DNA from: Nonlabens sp. YIK11
GTDB lineage: Bacteria > Bacteroidota > Bacteroidia > Flavobacteriales > Flavobacteriaceae
DNA length: 64,000 bases
Assembly: GCF_001413925.1 (NCBI RefSeq)
Contig: NZ_LBMJ01000001.1
Span: 2,644,001-2,708,000, forward strand
Direction of reading: 5' to 3'
Part shown: positions 17,246 through 24,587 of the stretch, one piece after another
Layout: each line of letters begins with the position of its first letter
Position numbering within the stretch: position 1 is the first letter of the stretch
The notes under the pieces: generated by a model
The model's database searches: none
Told to the model about the DNA's origin: nothing
What the model saw: only the letters and a program-made list of their open reading frames with translations
Program-made: the position numbers and the translations under genes

Positions 17246-17550
17246 ACCGCTATCGCTTTATAATATTTAATCTTCTCATCAAACCATTTTATATCAAAAT
17301 CCACGCTGTTAACAGCTAGGTAATTCATGTGCTTGGTTAGTAAATACACCATGTGTTCCTTCTTGTCCCCCAATTTGTGGTGCAACTCTCTGGTTAAAAG
17401 CATTAAGTTTTCAATCCTATCTTCACCACCCTTACCGCGTCCAATAACATGATGAACATCGATTCCTTGCTGACAAGAAAGCTCGCACGGCATAAAGTCG
17501 GTCTTATCAAACCCTAGAGCATCCATATAAATTTGAGTGTGCTTTCTCAT
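17242..17550 (-). CDS. HNH nuclease-like protein
   Basis: 102 aa. The core IDVHHVIGRGKGGEDRIENL and LTRELHHKLG fits a compact HNH nuclease (HH, then N, then H), with two Cys (CELSCQQG) ahead of it. Phage HNH proteins next to terminase genes often aid packaging; here it lies nearer replication genes, so the job is uncertain. It begins MRKHTQIYMDALGF. Confidence 0.75.
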   Translation of the reverse strand: MRKHTQIYMDALGFDKTDFMPCELSCQQGIDVHHVIGRGKGGEDRIENLMLLTRELHHKLGDKKEHMVYLLTKHMNYLAVNSVDFDIKWFDEKIKYYKAIAV

Positions 17551-17822
17551 TTCCCTAAGTACTTAATCAAAACCTTTAAATCTTCATTGGTGTAAGTCCT
17601 TTTTGCATCCTCAACCACTCTTACATTCATGTACTGCTGTACCAATTTCTTATCGCTGTTAAACTCATTTGTGATCTCGATAAAGGAGTCGTCTTTGGTT
17701 ATGGCGTGGACCTGATAATAGCCCTCATCCATTGTCATTAACTCCTCTTTTTTAAAGCCTAATTCATTAAGCTGTAGATCGGATAAAACCACCTTGTTAG
17801 TACTTAAAGCATTGGTTGACAT
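17547..17822 (-). CDS. Hypothetical phage protein, 91 aa
   Basis: Mixed alpha/beta, MSTNALSTNKVVLSDLQLNE at the start and TNEDLKVLIKYLGK at the end. The 49-base gap upstream is one of the few in this operon and may hold a promoter, but I see no clear TAnnTTTG box. Function unknown. Confidence 0.65.
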   Translation of the reverse strand: MSTNALSTNKVVLSDLQLNELGFKKEELMTMDEGYYQVHAITKDDSFIEITNEFNSDKKLVQQYMNVRVVEDAKRTYTNEDLKVLIKYLGK

Positions 17823-17871
17823 AAAGATACATATTTAGTTTGTAAATCAGTTGGTTATATTGTGTTATTTG

Positions 17872-18096
17872 TCATATAAATGGGGTTTTGTTTGAGATAT
17901 ATTCGTGCAATCCGATGGGTCGGTAACCTATATAGTCAGTCACGTGATTTTTCTTAACTTTAGCCTTTAACCTAGCTTTCTCAACGATTCCAGAATTTAT
18001 AGCGAAACGGTAACCACCTCTAATCGTCATAAGTAAATACCTAGACTTTTTTGCAGCCTTTTCAACTTGTGCAACTGTCATTCTAAATTCTTTCAT
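17872..18096 (-). CDS. Hypothetical basic phage protein, 74 aa
   Basis: Rich in Lys and Arg (QVEKAAKKSRYLLMTIRGGY). The pattern resembles a small nucleic-acid-binding protein, but no family is recognised. Overlaps the upstream gene by 4 bases. Confidence 0.65.
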   Translation of the reverse strand: MKEFRMTVAQVEKAAKKSRYLLMTIRGGYRFAINSGIVEKARLKAKVKKNHVTDYIGYRPIGLHEYISNKTPFI

Positions 18097-18293
18097 CCCT
18101 CTAATTTTTGAGCCAGATAAACCAGCGTTTCTTTAATTGCTTTTTGAGCACTCTTTTGTGTATGGTGGGCTATCGTTCCCATCTTTATTTTACCTTCCTT
18201 TTCTACAGCTACATACATCAATCCCTTTTTATAGATTGGATATACTTTCAGTCCGTTGTTTATGCACTTTGGTAGTGCCTCGTGAACTTCCAT
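18093..18293 (-). CDS. Hypothetical phage protein, 66 aa
   Basis: Begins MEVHEALPKCINNGLKVYPI and carries GLMYVAVEKEGKIKMG, a short beta-rich domain, then a helix. It lies 2 bases after the primase-helicase gene. Function unknown. Confidence 0.65.
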   Translation of the reverse strand: MEVHEALPKCINNGLKVYPIYKKGLMYVAVEKEGKIKMGTIAHHTQKSAQKAIKETLVYLAQKLEG

Positions 18294-18295
18294 AA

Positions 18296-20110
18296 CTAGA
18301 AAGCCAAACCGTCATCGTCCTCTCCTAGATCATCAAACACTTTCTTAGCCTCATCTGGACTATCAAACGCTATCTGTGGATTACCCAATGGAATATTTGG
18401 CATATTGTCCGTGCTGGCGTCATTAAGAGGATTAAAGCCATTGAAGAAATACCTTGCCTTGTTTCTCAAATAAACCATCCCTTCAATATTCTGCGGAATA
18501 CCTACCAGCCTTTGCTTTTTTACCTTGAGACTTCCAAAAAGTACGCTGGTATCTTTACGATCCGTTTTGATGTTGGGTCTTTGAACAAAACAGACATTGT
18601 CTGCCTTTTGAGCGAACACCGCACCGCCTTTGATGTTTGCGCTCCAAGGTTGATAGAAGTTACCGGTCTTTAGATCCACCTTTGCGCTGTTTTGGTGTGC
18701 TACCAAATGGATAGATATATCATTCTCAATAGCAAAGCGTTTAAGCGTTGCCATAAACCGTGAGATATAGAGTTCTTCGCGCTCGTTGCTGCGTTGTAAA
18801 TGCTCTATGGTGTTGTATGGATCAATTACTAAATGGCTTATGCCTTTACGCCTGACTAGGTATCTGGTGCGATCAAAGATTGAATCCAGTTTAAAATCTT
18901 CCTTTGGATAGATCGCATAAAATTTACCTTGGCAAAAATCTAGCGCCTCTTTGTACTCATCCTCTGTAGCACAATTAGAATAATGGCTATCTACGGACTT
19001 ACCCAAAAACATTTCGGATAATTCATCGTAGAAATCATCCAAGGGAAAGTTCTCTGGAGTAAAGAAAACAGTCTTATCACCTTCCATAACCGCCTTGATT
19101 AATAGCAGTTGATTAAGTAGGGTTGACTTACCCTCGTTTTCATATCCAGTCCATACGGTTACTTCACCGCTCCTATGGGTCCACGCCTCGTCTATCTGTG
19201 GAAAATAGGTTGTAGTACCTCTACGCTTGCCGTTTCTAAAACTATCCAGCATCGATTCCCTAACGTCCGACACGTCAAAGATTCCCTCAACTTTTACATC
19301 GGTTGCGGTTGCTTTGAGTTCTGCCAGCTTATCCGCTCCATGCTTTTGCAGATACTCATTTGCATCCTTGCAATCACCAAAATCAATTAACTTGCATTTC
19401 TCAAAGCCGAAACGCTTTATCAGTTCCTTTTGCAGCCTGCGACCATTGGGATCGTTATCTACTGCGATATAGATTAGTTCTGCCTGCTCAAAGGCATCAT
19501 AGCAATTGCCTATACATTCCAGCTTGCCGTCGATGTTTTTATCGTTCTCGTTTGGCGCTCCCTGGTTTACGCTGGTGTGGTATTCAAATCCCGCAACCTC
19601 AAAACTCATGGCATCTATCTCACCCTCACAAATGATAATTTCCTTTGCGCTGGAAATGCGATCATAGTTAAACATCATAGGCTTTGCATCCTTTGCCTGC
19701 CTAAAATCCTTACGGTCCAGAAACCGTGTTTTGTAGTTTACCAGCTTACCGTTTTCCAGATAGGGAAATACCACCGCATCGCCTTGTTTGGTGCTGTGGA
19801 TCTTGTTGGTTTTTATCACCTCTTGGGTTATGCCTCGCTTTACAAAGAAGTCCAGACCCTGCGTGTTTAGTTTCGTGATGTTGGTACGCTTTGGGGTTTG
19901 ATACACGGTTTCTTCTTTTTGGGTTTTTGCTACTGTTCCTGACCAACTGCATTTATGGCAATTGTAAAGGCCGTCGGATAGGTTTATACTTAGGCACTCA
20001 TCCTTCCAGTTCTCTTTGCCTATAGCTTTACAGTTCGGGCATCTAACCTTTTGCTGGGTGCCATTGTTTTTTGGCTGTACTCCTATCGCTATAAAATCCT
20101 GAACGATCAC
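18296..20110 (-). CDS. Phage primase-helicase (T7 gp4 / TWINKLE type)
   Basis: 604 aa combining primase and replicative helicase. A zinc-binding domain uses Cys24, Cys27, Cys51 and Cys54. The TOPRIM domain follows at about 150-250 (IIICEGEIDAMSFEVAGF, then AVDNDPNGRRLQ). The RecA-like helicase domain has Walker A GYENEGKSTL near residue 325 and Walker B LVIDPYNTIE near 425. It synthesises primers and unwinds DNA at the phage fork. The initiator gene overlaps it upstream by 4 bases. Confidence 0.92.
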   Translation of the reverse strand: MIVQDFIAIGVQPKNNGTQQKVRCPNCKAIGKENWKDECLSINLSDGLYNCHKCSWSGTVAKTQKEETVYQTPKRTNITKLNTQGLDFFVKRGITQEVIKTNKIHSTKQGDAVVFPYLENGKLVNYKTRFLDRKDFRQAKDAKPMMFNYDRISSAKEIIICEGEIDAMSFEVAGFEYHTSVNQGAPNENDKNIDGKLECIGNCYDAFEQAELIYIAVDNDPNGRRLQKELIKRFGFEKCKLIDFGDCKDANEYLQKHGADKLAELKATATDVKVEGIFDVSDVRESMLDSFRNGKRRGTTTYFPQIDEAWTHRSGEVTVWTGYENEGKSTLLNQLLLIKAVMEGDKTVFFTPENFPLDDFYDELSEMFLGKSVDSHYSNCATEDEYKEALDFCQGKFYAIYPKEDFKLDSIFDRTRYLVRRKGISHLVIDPYNTIEHLQRSNEREELYISRFMATLKRFAIENDISIHLVAHQNSAKVDLKTGNFYQPWSANIKGGAVFAQKADNVCFVQRPNIKTDRKDTSVLFGSLKVKKQRLVGIPQNIEGMVYLRNKARYFFNGFNPLNDASTDNMPNIPLGNPQIAFDSPDEAKKVFDDLGEDDDGLAF

Positions 20111-20907
20111 GAGTTGGCGTATTTGGCAAAGTATTCCTGCTCCTCACGATCCGCCAATTCAGCATAACCAATGTTGATGTTGTTTTTATCTACTGCCTTT
20201 TCAAGAGAGTTATCTTGGTATTTTGCCCAATCTCTGAAATGCTTGCAGAACTCTTGGAAGTCGCTTACTGATTTTGAAGTCTCTATGCGGATGGATACAA
20301 AGTCCTGCATCTTGTTTTTGAGATCTTCCAGTCCGTGAAACTTGTTTCGCTTGTTGGATAATACCGCTTTGAGTAAAGTCTCATCCTTGAGATAGGTGTC
20401 CCGCCATTTCTGGATAGAGATCTTTTGGGTATTGTCGTGTTTAAAAGAATCATCCTTTGTCGATGATGGCTCTACATCATCTTCTTGGTTCTTTGTTATT
20501 GGTTTATCTATACTAGCAATGCTTTGTGGTGTGCTTTGGACTTGCTTTGTACTGTGCTTTGACGTTGCTTTGGTAAGTGCTTTGGTATTTTTTACATAAG
20601 CACCAGATAAGGAAATGATGTTTGAGGTGTGCTGGTTTTTGCTTGATTCTATCATTTCGATGAAACCAAAATCAACTAAATCGTTAAGCCCTTTCGAGTA
20701 GGTTTTCCAATTTCTTATACCTAGGGCATCCATCGCAACCTGACTAGGGAAACCAAATTTTTCCTTCCATCCCAAAGAATTACATTGTTGTATGGCAAAA
20801 AAGTATATAGCGGTGTGAATGGGCTTTACCTTGTCTGGGTTCTCAAAACTCCAGTTAAACCAATTCTTGCTTAATTCGTAGCCGTTTATGTTTTCAATGT
20901 TTGCCAT
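20107..20907 (-). CDS. Phage replication initiator protein (probable)
   Basis: 266 aa. Residues 1-100 read as a winged-helix domain of the replication-protein type (AIQQCNSLGWKEKFGFPSQV, MDALGIRNWKTYSKGLNDLV). Residues 105-165 are a low-complexity Thr/Ser/Lys/Gln linker whose DNA carries six phased GCTTTG iterons. The C-terminal 100 residues (KNKMQDFVSIRIETSKSVSD) are a helical helicase-loading-like domain. The order initiator then primase-helicase parallels lambda O/P. Direct DNA binding is inferred. Confidence 0.75.
   Translation of the reverse strand: MANIENINGYELSKNWFNWSFENPDKVKPIHTAIYFFAIQQCNSLGWKEKFGFPSQVAMDALGIRNWKTYSKGLNDLVDFGFIEMIESSKNQHTSNIISLSGAYVKNTKALTKATSKHSTKQVQSTPQSIASIDKPITKNQEDDVEPSSTKDDSFKHDNTQKISIQKWRDTYLKDETLLKAVLSNKRNKFHGLEDLKNKMQDFVSIRIETSKSVSDFQEFCKHFRDWAKYQDNSLEKAVDKNNINIGYAELADREEQEYFAKYANS
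20521..20589. repeat. Iterons: three 23-bp units, six GCTTTG boxes; candidate phage origin
   Basis: GCTTTG occurs at 20521, 20533, 20544, 20556, 20567 and 20579, spaced 12, 11, 12, 11, 12. This makes three 23-bp copies starting at 20521, 20544 and 20567 with consensus GCTTTGnnnnGTGCTTTGnnnTT. They lie inside the initiator gene linker. The 11-base steps break reading frame, so the repetition is at DNA level. Confidence 0.8.
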
Positions 20908-21110
20908 TACTCAAAGTCTTTTAATGTTAGTTTCTCTATTTCCCTATCGGATATATACCTTGATAGGGTTGCGTTGTTCTCTGTGGCTCTTATAGCCTTT
21001 ACAGAGCGTTTCAGGTTCTTTAAACAGATCTTTTTGGGTGTTTCCCTTTCTGCTTTGTCTTTAAGCTGTTTACGCAGCTTGTTTAGCCTTTTTGGATCGT
21101 GTGGTTTCAT
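20907..21110 (-). CDS. Hypothetical basic phage protein, 67 aa
   Basis: The ATG at 21110 overlaps the stop of the upstream 59-aa gene (ATGA); a frame extension to 21134 overlaps that gene further. Very basic (KRLNKLRKQLKDKAERETPK), with a C-terminal acidic end. Likely nucleic-acid binding; family unknown. It overlaps the initiator gene by one base. Confidence 0.65.
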   Translation of the reverse strand: MKPHDPKRLNKLRKQLKDKAERETPKKICLKNLKRSVKAIRATENNATLSRYISDREIEKLTLKDFE

Positions 21111-21286
21111 AGTGATTCCTTTGGCTTTCCGCAAAAAGTTTCCATAGCCTTATCAGCAGAATAATACCCTAGTGACTTACCGTCTTTTGATAATCTTTGT
21201 CCAGTTCCTTTTCGGTCTGTCAGATGTACTTTTATTCCAACCAATTCAAGATTTTGAACCGCGCTTAATTCTGGTCTGTAACTCAT
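21107..21286 (-). CDS. Hypothetical phage protein, 59 aa
   Basis: MSYRPELSAVQNLELVGIKV, then LTDRKGTGQRLSKDGKSL. Overlaps neighbours by 4 bases on both sides, which strongly supports it as a gene. Function unknown. Confidence 0.65.
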   Translation of the reverse strand: MSYRPELSAVQNLELVGIKVHLTDRKGTGQRLSKDGKSLGYYSADKAMETFCGKPKESL

Positions 21287-21723
21287 GCCGCCTCTCTTTC
21301 TCTCTTTAGCTCTTCTCGTCTTTGCGCAGCTTGTCTTTTAATGCTCTTTCTGTATTCCTTCCAAGAATCGTTAACCTCTGAAATATGCTTAAGCTGTTCT
21401 TCACTACATATTTTCAGAAATAAACTAGCACCACCCGCGAACTTTCCAGTCTTTACAAAAGATGAACTCTTAAGGTGTTTTTTATAGTCAGGTTTCTTAA
21501 GAAGAACATGAATCTCAACAGAACCTCTTCCATCATATCTGGAATCAACTGATCTAAAAGGCTTATAGTAGGCTTCTAATTCCTCAATAGTCATTTGATG
21601 CTGAAGTGTTATCTTAGCCTCATCAACAAAGAATGAGGCAAATATTTCTTCCTTTACATCGGTTGATTTTTGACCCATTAAAACTGCTACTTCCCTGTAG
21701 TTTAATTTGATCTCGTTTTCCAT
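21283..21723 (-). CDS. Hypothetical phage protein, 146 aa
   Basis: Alpha/beta N-terminal part with FRSVDSRYDGRGSVEIHVLL and a very charged C-terminal helix (KRQAAQRREELKREREAA). No family recognised. It precedes the replication genes in the leftward operon. Confidence 0.7.
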   Translation of the reverse strand: MENEIKLNYREVAVLMGQKSTDVKEEIFASFFVDEAKITLQHQMTIEELEAYYKPFRSVDSRYDGRGSVEIHVLLKKPDYKKHLKSSSFVKTGKFAGGASLFLKICSEEQLKHISEVNDSWKEYRKSIKRQAAQRREELKREREAA

Positions 21724-21744
21724 GATTCTATGATTTGATTGTTG

Positions 21745-22146
21745 TTATGCCGTTGCTCTTTTATCGTTGTTGACATATTCAAATTGGTAGCCGTGTATGG
21801 TCCTTATGCGATCAGTTACTCTTGCAACTGGTGAAACCGTGTTTTTAGGTAGAAACAACTCCTTTTCTGCTGCCTTGCATGATGGGTATATCTTGCCGTT
21901 ATTAAGGCATCTTACCGTCTTTGGAGCGGAAATGCTATCAGACTGTGTAAGTAGTTTTGTTGGTTTTTCTGGTACTGGGTTTAAGTAATCTATAACCGCT
22001 TGTCTATCGGTTTCATTAAACACTTTTGAAGGTGATTTTAGATTACCGTCTTTAAGGTTCACCTCTATTTCCAATCCACTTTCTCTGAATAGGATAAATC
22101 GATCACTACTGCCTATTGCGTTTATTACTGCTAGCGTATTATCCAT
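21745..22146 (-). CDS. Phage protein with C-terminal NUMOD1-like DNA-binding module
   Basis: 133 aa. The C-terminal half, VRCLNNGKIYPSCKAAEKEL followed by NTVSPVARVTDRIRTIHGYQ, fits NUMOD1, a helix-turn-helix module usually attached to homing endonucleases. Here no nuclease domain is attached. The N-terminal 65 residues (FILFRESGLEIEVNLKDGNL) are of unknown type. A NUMOD4-HNH protein is encoded 118 bases upstream, which suggests exchange of modules between them. Confidence 0.65.
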   Translation of the reverse strand: MDNTLAVINAIGSSDRFILFRESGLEIEVNLKDGNLKSPSKVFNETDRQAVIDYLNPVPEKPTKLLTQSDSISAPKTVRCLNNGKIYPSCKAAEKELFLPKNTVSPVARVTDRIRTIHGYQFEYVNNDKRATA

Positions 22147-22247
22147 TACTGCGCGTTGTTTTGTAATGAGTTGGCCTTTTCAAGTTCCTTTTGGATCTGC
22201 AATTGAAGAAACTCTTTGTAGGTAGTGGTATTCGTGAATCCTTCCAT
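22146..22247 (-). CDS. Phage micro-protein, 33 aa
   Basis: MEGFTNTTTYKEFLQLQIQK, then a Glu/Lys/Asn/Gln-rich helix. One-base overlap (TAATG) with the next gene supports translation. Function unknown. Confidence 0.55.
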   Translation of the reverse strand: MEGFTNTTTYKEFLQLQIQKELEKANSLQNNAQ

Positions 22248-22264
22248 CGGTATAATATTTTAAT

Positions 22265-22798
22265 TTATAGATTTGATTCAACTGACTTTAAATGATTCTG
22301 GTAGACCATAGAGGCTTCCTTTTCAGTATTGTAATAGCCTAAGTATTTGCTTTTTCCTCTTACACTAATTGTAGCAACCCATTTATTGTATGATTGATGT
22401 TTATGAACACCAATGTATTTACTAGTATATCCTGACTTGTCCTTACTGCAATTTTCTCTTGTAGATATGAGTTGCAGATTTTGATATCTGTTATCCAACT
22501 TTTCATTATTGATATGGTCTACAACTACCTTGTAACCACAAGGTGTGTGATCTAAAAAAGCCATAGCAACTAATTGATGAACTCCAAAATTTTTTACTTT
22601 TCCCTTTTTACATAGAGCTACATGGTAGTAACCATCCTTTCGTGAACGGTGTTTAAGAATCTTACCTTTGAAATAAGTCTGATGATTTTTTCTAGAAACA
22701 AACCTGTCTAAACTTTTAACCCTTCCTATTGACGAAACTTGATAAAGTCCTTCGTAACCTTTAATGTCTTTCCAGCTTTCCATATTATTGACGTACAT
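22265..22798 (-). CDS. HNH homing-type endonuclease (NUMOD4-HNH-AP2)
   Basis: 177 aa. Residues 6-50 are NUMOD4 (ESWKDIKGYEGLYQVSSIGR), the HNH_3 core is VVVDHINNEKLDNRYQNLQL around 90-112, and an AP2-like DNA-binding domain follows (SKYIGVHKHQSYNKWVATIS). Such free-standing enzymes cut specific phage DNA sites and spread by homing. A second ATG at 22783 may be the true start because NUMOD4 begins there. It is the first gene of the leftward operon and could be selfish rather than useful to the phage. Confidence 0.85.
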   Translation of the reverse strand: MYVNNMESWKDIKGYEGLYQVSSIGRVKSLDRFVSRKNHQTYFKGKILKHRSRKDGYYHVALCKKGKVKNFGVHQLVAMAFLDHTPCGYKVVVDHINNEKLDNRYQNLQLISTRENCSKDKSGYTSKYIGVHKHQSYNKWVATISVRGKSKYLGYYNTEKEASMVYQNHLKSVESNL

Positions 22799-22827
22799 TT
22801 AAAAGCCAAAAAAGCCGCCCTAAATAT

Positions 22828-22899
22828 GTCAAGTATCTTAGGCAGCTTTGTAGAATTGGCTAATCATTAAAAGATTAGAATATTTTAACGATACTTGAC
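22828..22899. promoter_or_regulatory. Nested inverted repeats at head of leftward operon
   Basis: GTCAAGTATC (22828-22837) and GATACTTGAC (22890-22899) form a perfect 10-bp inverted repeat 52 bases apart. A second one, CTAATC...GATTAG (22860-22878), lies between. Each outer arm carries a -35-like TTGACA/TTGACG pointing outward. Likely a divergent control region; the binding protein is unknown. Confidence 0.55.
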
Positions 22900-22909
22900 G
22901 GTACGAATT

Positions 22910-22933
22910 TAATACAATTAATACTTATAATAC
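22910..22933 (+). promoter_or_regulatory. Three TAATAC direct repeats upstream of DUF4468 gene
   Basis: TAATAC starts at 22910, 22919 and 22928, exactly 9 bases apart. The middle copy is part of AATTAATAC, identical to the half-site of the operator at 24184-24208. The array ends 9 bases before the gene's ATG, so a bound repressor would block it. A further TAATAC lies just inside the gene at 22960. Confidence 0.6.
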
Positions 22934-22942
22934 AAAAAGACT

Positions 22943-23506
22943 ATGCAGTTTAACACATTTAATACGTTGTTTACAGTGATTCTAATTAGCTGCTTGTCAG
23001 TTAATGCACAAGAATTGACGGAAAAGTTTACAGTAAACAGTGAAGGAGTCAACGGACAGATAGTCATTGAGGCAGAAGGATCTGCAATGGAATTGTACCA
23101 AAACGCAAAGAGGCATCTTCAGGACCGCTTTGTAAATCCTGACAATGCTATACTGTTGGATATGGAAGGAGAAACCTTAAGGTATAAGGCGTTTTCCCCT
23201 ACTCTATGGACCTATAAAGCGATGCTGGTATCAGCAGATTATTATCTGGGATATGTAATGACAATAGATTTTAAGGACGGCAGAATGAGGCTTACCTATT
23301 CAAATATGGAGTCCAGGTCTAAGTTTTCAGACGGTACGCGCGCTGGTTATGATCTTGACCAAACAATAAAAGGGCTCTATAGAAAGAACGGAAAGATAAC
23401 TAGTAGGTTTGAAGGTATGCCAGAGGCTTTTGAAAACTATATGAACCTAGAAGCATTGATAATTAAGAGCGGATCACAAGGAGAAACTAAAAAGGACGAC
23501 TGGTAG
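22943..23506 (+). CDS. Secreted DUF4468 protein, probable lysogenic conversion gene
   Basis: 187 aa. An N-terminal signal peptide (MQFNTFNTLFTVILISCLSV, cleavage after NA) precedes a DUF4468-type domain with a TBP-like fold, here seen as AMELYQNAKRHLQDRFVNPD and YYLGYVMTIDFKDGRMRLTY. DUF4468 proteins are usual in Bacteroidota chromosomes and are exported. It is the only exported host-type protein seen in the prophage, stands alone on the plus strand beside the repressor, and has repressor half-sites in front. Role in the lysogen is unknown. Confidence 0.8.
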   Translation: MQFNTFNTLFTVILISCLSVNAQELTEKFTVNSEGVNGQIVIEAEGSAMELYQNAKRHLQDRFVNPDNAILLDMEGETLRYKAFSPTLWTYKAMLVSADYYLGYVMTIDFKDGRMRLTYSNMESRSKFSDGTRAGYDLDQTIKGLYRKNGKITSRFEGMPEAFENYMNLEALIIKSGSQGETKKDDW

Positions 23507-24169
23507 TTATACGAAACGCTTTTCGCATCCCATCACTCTGAATACCGAACGAATTAATTTCTTCGGTATTTTTTGTTCCGTAAATTCTGGGCTTTGGTTC
23601 TGTGGTATCAAAGTAAAATAATCCTTACCATCATCAACCCTTACTTTCTTGACCGTTCTAAATGTATCGGTTACAATTGCGTATATCTCGCCACCTAGCA
23701 AAAAGTCTTTCCAGTTATGCTCTGTTCTTACTGCGATCATATCGCCATGAGATATAAATGGGCTCATACTCTTACCGGTTACGTTTACCCAATAATCTGC
23801 ATCATTATATGCTGGATGGTCAATATAATATGACGGTCTAATGGTTTGATCGTTCCCTAGATCATCAAAGCCGCCTAAAAAATCCACATCATAATAAGGT
23901 ACTCCCTTGCCTTTATAATTAATTATAGCTGGTGTATTAGTTGTTTTATATTCTGCTGATGGTTCATTAACCGAGTCCATTCCTAACTCACGCTCTATGA
24001 TTTCCAGATATTCTGGCTGTACGCTATTCCTTTGAAAAGCCGTACTCAACGCTTGCTGCTTAACTGGCAGTAATTCCGCTAGTTTGGCAAAGGTTACGCC
24101 TTGCAGCTTCATCTTTTTACGCACCTCTTTTAAGTGATTAACGTAGTCGGAGTGGTCCTCTTTGCTCAT
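23507..24169 (-). CDS. CI/LexA-type phage repressor with S24 peptidase domain
   Basis: 220 aa. Residues 10-60 form a helix-turn-helix (GVTFAKLAELLPVKQQALST). Residues 120-215 are a LexA-like S24 peptidase with candidate nucleophile Ser134 (GKSMSPFISHGD) and general base Lys174 or 175 (TFRTVKKVRV), so it probably self-cleaves after DNA damage. It faces the rightward early operon across a 9-bp operator dyad. It ends 0 bases from the DUF4468 gene, tail to tail. It should keep the prophage silent. Confidence 0.9.
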   Translation of the reverse strand: MSKEDHSDYVNHLKEVRKKMKLQGVTFAKLAELLPVKQQALSTAFQRNSVQPEYLEIIERELGMDSVNEPSAEYKTTNTPAIINYKGKGVPYYDVDFLGGFDDLGNDQTIRPSYYIDHPAYNDADYWVNVTGKSMSPFISHGDMIAVRTEHNWKDFLLGGEIYAIVTDTFRTVKKVRVDDGKDYFTLIPQNQSPEFTEQKIPKKLIRSVFRVMGCEKRFV

Positions 24170-24183
24170 GGTTTCTTATTTAG

Positions 24184-24208
24184 AATTAATACAAATAGCG
24201 TATTAATT
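24184..24208. promoter_or_regulatory. Repressor operator: 9-bp inverted repeat
   Basis: AATTAATAC and GTATTAATT are perfect complements separated by 7 bases. The site lies 15 bases from the repressor ATG and upstream of the rightward promoter. It is the best candidate CI operator. The same 9-mer recurs at 22916-22924. Confidence 0.75.
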
Positions 24209-24227
24209 GTGTTATTTAGTACGCTTT

Positions 24228-24260
24228 GTTGTTTTACTTGTATTATTTGTTTTAGATTTG
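24228..24260 (+). promoter_or_regulatory. Candidate rightward early promoter
   Basis: TAGATTTG at 24253-24260 matches the Bacteroidota -7 box TAnnTTTG, with GTTG 21 bases upstream (24228-24231). Transcription would start near 24266, giving an ~80-base leader before the ATG at 24348. This argues against the small frames starting before 24266. Confidence 0.5.
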
Positions 24261-24347
24261 TCATGTGTTTGTTGCCGTACATACACAAATTAAAGGTAAA
24301 GCTACGGTATTACAAAGAAGTTCAAAACGATTTAATACTAAAAGACT

Positions 24348-24497
24348 ATGAATTACGACAGCTGGAAGACCGAAAGCCCATATGAATTACCTGCTATTAA
24401 GGAGCAGCATATGTGTAAGCACTGTGGATTTGTAGAGGTAGAAAACGATGGTGATTTCTGTGATGAGATATGCGAACAGTATTACGATGAACTCTAG
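24348..24497 (+). CDS. Zinc-ribbon-like micro-protein, first gene of early operon, 49 aa
   Basis: MNYDSWKTESPYELPAIKEQ followed by HMCKHCGFVEVENDGDFCDE and ICEQYYDEL. CxxC plus CDEIC-type pairs suggest a small zinc site. The 18 bases ending at its ATG match those before the DUF4468 gene at 17 of 18 positions (24333-24350 against 22928-22945). Early phage proteins of this size often block host enzymes, but the role here is unknown. Confidence 0.65.
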   Translation: MNYDSWKTESPYELPAIKEQHMCKHCGFVEVENDGDFCDEICEQYYDEL

Positions 24498-24499
24498 TA

Positions 24500-24583
24500 A
24501 TGGCAATCTTAATAATCCTAACAATTATCGCAGCCTTTATAATAACAAGGCTGCTAATCAAAACACTAAACGAAAAAATATAG
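24500..24583 (+). CDS. Single-helix membrane micro-protein, 27 aa
   Basis: MAILIILTIIAAFIITRLLI and then KTLNEKI: one transmembrane helix with a short basic end. It starts 2 bases after the previous stop and ends 4 bases before the next ATG. Small but well placed in the operon. Confidence 0.5.
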   Translation: MAILIILTIIAAFIITRLLIKTLNEKI

Positions 24584-24587
24584 CATC

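Noticed and set aside
24134..24385. 83-aa plus-strand frame across the repressor start and operator
   Set aside because: Its start overlaps the repressor gene and its internal ATG at 24263 lies before the predicted transcript start near 24266. The zinc-ribbon frame at 24348 explains the region better.
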